Positions 6,806 to 8,792 of a stretch of DNA of 8,792 nt are shown here, piece by piece. This stretch comes from Nitrososphaerota archaeon. GTDB lineage: Archaea > Thermoproteota > Nitrososphaeria > Nitrososphaerales > JACQRY01. Every line of letters begins with the position of its first letter. Within the stretch, counting starts at the first letter, position 1. The notes beneath the pieces were generated by a model. That model saw only the letters and a program-made list of their open reading frames with translations. It did not search any database and was not told the origin of the DNA. Location: assembly GCA_016206275.1 (NCBI GenBank), contig JACQRY010000063.1, forward strand, positions 1 to 8,792. Direction: 5' to 3'. Position numbers and translations under genes: made by a program.

Positions 6806-8182
6806 TTGGATATTCTCATCAAAAACGCTACCATCGTAACCAATGACCCCCAAAGGCCTGTCTTGAGAAACAGCTCAGTAGGTGTGGAGGACGGTCTCAT
6901 CGTATCCGTGGGAAAGGCAGGCAGCTCTTCAGCGGACGTGGTTCTCCAAGGCGACGGAAAAACGTTAGCGCCAGGGTTGGTAAATGCTCACACCCATTTT
7001 CATCAGGCTCTGGCTAGGGGTCTTGAGGAGGACTTGGCGCTTTACCCCTGGCTCGACAAGATGTGGAGGTTTTCTAGAATGTTGACAAGCGCGGAGATCT
7101 ATGCGGCAACTTTGCTTGGAGCCATAGAAGCTGTGAAATCTGGTAGCACATCCGTCATAACCCATCAAAGTCACGCAACGGATCGACAAAGTGTACTGAA
7201 GGCTGTTCAAGCCATGAACGCTGTAGGCCTTAGGGCAGTCTTCGTTCGTAGCAGTCCAAGGGTGTTGACCAAGGCGTCGGAAAAGATGAAGAATGCGGGA
7301 AAGCTCTTCAAACCGCCAGAGGAGGCTCTGAAAGACAGCAGGGTGACCGAGGAGTTAATGGGAGAAGTGAATCGTAGTCGCGGTGGACTTGTGAAGGTTT
7401 GGCCGGGTTTCCCTAATGTTCTAACTACGGATCCTGATTTTATTTTGAAGAGTTGTGAAATGGCTCAGCGATACGGAGTAGGAGTCCACACTCACTGCTC
7501 GGAAGATAGATCCGAGCCCATCCTTTACAATAAGGGTTATGGCTTGCGGCCTATCGAAGCTCTTTACAAGATGGACGTTCTCTCCCCTATGTTCCATCTT
7601 GCCCACTGCGTATGGATATCAAAGAAAGAAGTTCAGCTCCTTGGTAAGGCCGGAGGCTGTGTCGTCCATAATCCCGTGAGTAACATGTATCTGGCGGATG
7701 GTGTGGCTCCTATACCCGACCTCGTTAAAGCAGGTGCAACTATAGCCTTGGGGAGTGATGGTCCTGCCAGCAATAATACGCAAGACATGTTCCCAGTTAT
7801 GAAGTCAGCCGTCCTGCTCCAAAAGGTTATCCACCTCAACCCAAGCGTTATGACCGCCCCCCAAGCCTTCCGAATGGCGACGTCTGAAGGAGCTAAGATC
7901 CTTGGTCTTGAAGGTAAAATGGGCGTGATTAACGAAGGCATGAAGGCCGACATGATCCTAGTAAACATGAAGAAGTCTCACATCCAGCCCGTGTATCGGG
8001 AAGTTTCCTCCCTAGTCTACTGTTGCCAAGGAGGTGATGTCGAGAGTGCGATCATCAACGGCAAGGTGGTGATGGAGAACGGTGTGCTAATGAACGTAGA
8101 TGAAGTAAAGACCCTTGATGATATACAACGCATTGCCAACCATCTTCTGAAGAGAGTTAGACGATCGGAGCGACACAATTAA
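6806..8182 (+). CDS. Amidohydrolase, TrzA/SsnA-type (MTA/SAH deaminase-like, COG0402)
   Basis: Predicted cytoplasmic metal-dependent hydrolase that deaminates a purine, pyrimidine, S-adenosylhomocysteine-like or triazine-like ring. Its 458 residues are a normal length. Seen: an N-terminal beta-sandwich part (DILIKNATIVTND), the metal site HTH at 62-64 after APGLVNA, a HTHCSE block (228-233, with H230 a likely metal ligand and E233 a likely catalytic acid/base), HLAHC (H267, likely proton shuttle), and the GSDGPASNN block (316-324) with D318 as the last metal ligand. The C-terminus closes the sandwich with GMKADMILVN. These are family inferences laid on visible motifs. The HFHQALARG segment and the ITHQSH segment after the first barrel strands differ from textbook SAH deaminases, so the substrate is open. 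TTG is the only start: an in-frame TAG lies 15 nt upstream. It is divergent from comD. Confidence 0.9.
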   Translation: MDILIKNATIVTNDPQRPVLRNSSVGVEDGLIVSVGKAGSSSADVVLQGDGKTLAPGLVNAHTHFHQALARGLEEDLALYPWLDKMWRFSRMLTSAEIYAATLLGAIEAVKSGSTSVITHQSHATDRQSVLKAVQAMNAVGLRAVFVRSSPRVLTKASEKMKNAGKLFKPPEEALKDSRVTEELMGEVNRSRGGLVKVWPGFPNVLTTDPDFILKSCEMAQRYGVGVHTHCSEDRSEPILYNKGYGLRPIEALYKMDVLSPMFHLAHCVWISKKEVQLLGKAGGCVVHNPVSNMYLADGVAPIPDLVKAGATIALGSDGPASNNTQDMFPVMKSAVLLQKVIHLNPSVMTAPQAFRMATSEGAKILGLEGKMGVINEGMKADMILVNMKKSHIQPVYREVSSLVYCCQGGDVESAIINGKVVMENGVLMNVDEVKTLDDIQRIANHLLKRVRRSERHN

Positions 8183-8407
8183 GGCTATTTCCCACCTACA
8201 ATATCACGCCAGTTCACTCTGTTCGCCCGGTCTCCTGAATCATGAAAACTTCTTTGAGGTGTTACGAGAACTGACCCATGAAGAATGGATACTCCCAAGT
8301 GTTCCCACAAACTCGAACTTGTTGTAAGATCAACATGATGCGTTTTTGGTGACTTGTTGGTCTAAACATAGTGACAACAGGCAATAAACCAGCTTCCAGC
8401 CAGACGA
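8183..8407. other. Spacer between the amidohydrolase and cdvB
   Basis: This 225-nt stretch contains no frame that looks like protein; the two longest ATG frames give only 10 and 24 codons. The 8-mer acttgttg occurs twice, about 35 nt apart. No terminator with a clear T-run follows the amidohydrolase. AT-rich words near 8362-8369 and 8383-8388 could be cdvB promoter elements, but neither is convincing. Confidence 0.35.
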
Positions 8408-8411
8408 ATGC

Positions 8412-8417
8412 AAGGTG
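8412..8417 (+). promoter_or_regulatory. Ribosome binding site deciding the cdvB start
   Basis: AAGGTG lies 5 nt before the ATG at 8423 and matches the archaeal anti-Shine-Dalgarno. It favours this ATG over an in-frame ATG at 8408, which has no such site and whose codons would overlap the site itself. Confidence 0.5.
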
Positions 8418-8422
8418 CTCCT

Positions 8423-8792
8423 ATGTCTCAATTCGCATCAAAGTGGGATAGACCACGAGCAGAGGGATTCGGAACAAGAGTCAGAGAAGCAGTCAGACCT
8501 GCAGGACCATTAAAGCCAAGACTTGAGGGCGCAGTCAGACAAATTCAGGTTCAAGTCGCTAAGCTTGACTCCATGACTACTAGGCTGAGAGAGCGAGATC
8601 AAGCGATCTTCGGCAAAGTTGTTGCCTCAGTTCAGAAGCATGATACTTCTCATGCCTCGGTCTTCGCTAACGAGCTTGCTGAAATTCGTAAGATGGGCCG
8701 CATGGTTACCCAGGCTAAGCTGGCTTTGGAGCAGATCGTCTTAAGACTGAACACCGTCCAAGAGCTCGGAGACATCGTAGTAACACTAACAC
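8423..8792 (+). CDS. cdvB: CdvB / ESCRT-III-like (Snf7 family) cell-division protein, N-terminal part
   Basis: Archaeal ESCRT-III homologue expected to form membrane-remodelling filaments at the division site, recruited by CdvA and disassembled by the Vps4-like ATPase CdvC. The gene runs off the right edge; 123 codons are visible, all open. After a basic N-terminus (MSQFASKWDRP) comes the ESCRT-III core: PLKPRLEGAVRQIQVQVAKL with SMTTRLRERDQAIFGKVV (the alpha1/alpha2 hairpin with alternating basic and hydrophobic positions), then HASVFANELAEIRKMGRM and AKLALEQIVLRLNTVQELGD, the typical continuation of the Snf7 helix. The missing part should hold the acidic C-terminal helices and a possible MIM2 motif or winged helix. 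The ATG at 8423 is preferred because of AAGGTG upstream; the ATG at 8408 would add five residues. I see no cdvA or cdvC here; they could lie to the right. Confidence 0.85.
   Translation, partial: MSQFASKWDRPRAEGFGTRVREAVRPAGPLKPRLEGAVRQIQVQVAKLDSMTTRLRERDQAIFGKVVASVQKHDTSHASVFANELAEIRKMGRMVTQAKLALEQIVLRLNTVQELGDIVVTLT

Noticed and set aside
8330..8380. C/D-box guide RNA suggested by ATGATGC and nearby TGAC words
   Set aside because: The C box is imperfect and no D box (CTGA) lies at a suitable distance.

Overview
The window looks like chromosomal DNA from an archaeon, most likely of the TACK lineage (Bathyarchaeia-like is my best guess; the sequence does not prove it). The evidence is an archaeal-type isoleucyl-tRNA synthetase, a CdvB/ESCRT-III-type cell-division gene entering at the right edge, a ComD/ComE-type sulfopyruvate decarboxylase pair, TATA-like boxes ahead of genes, and frequent TTG starts with little or no ribosome binding site. 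There are no rRNA or tRNA genes, CRISPR arrays, insertion sequences or other mobile elements that I can support.

Layout: (1) 3-1109, plus strand, the C-terminal part of a multi-pass polysaccharide flippase whose N-terminus lies left of the window. (2) 1106-4279, minus strand, full-length ileS, convergent with the flippase; the two stop codons overlap. (3) 4280-4698, a gene-poor stretch with a strong TATA-like element, the ileS leader, and a candidate 43-residue single-helix membrane protein (4540-4671, plus). (4) 4699-6601, minus strand: comD-like, comE-like, then a YfcE/MJ0936-type metallophosphoesterase. (5) 6602-6805, a divergent promoter region. (6) 6806-8182, plus strand, a TrzA/SsnA-type amidohydrolase (deaminase family). 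(7) 8183-8407, a spacer. (8) 8423 to the end, the start of cdvB.

The genes do not form one obvious system: translation, envelope polysaccharide export, nucleotide or phosphoester metabolism, a two-subunit TPP-dependent 2-oxoacid decarboxylase, an amidohydrolase and cell division lie side by side. The only tightly coupled pair is comD-comE. The most notable observation is there: the comD frame carries one in-frame TGA (6284-6286), and the protein clearly continues after it in the same frame for 65 residues, ending with a 25-nt overlap into comE. This is a nonsense mutation, a sequencing error, or stop readthrough at what is probably a tryptophan position. TGA appears to serve as a normal stop for the neighbouring phosphoesterase, so wholesale TGA reassignment is not favoured.
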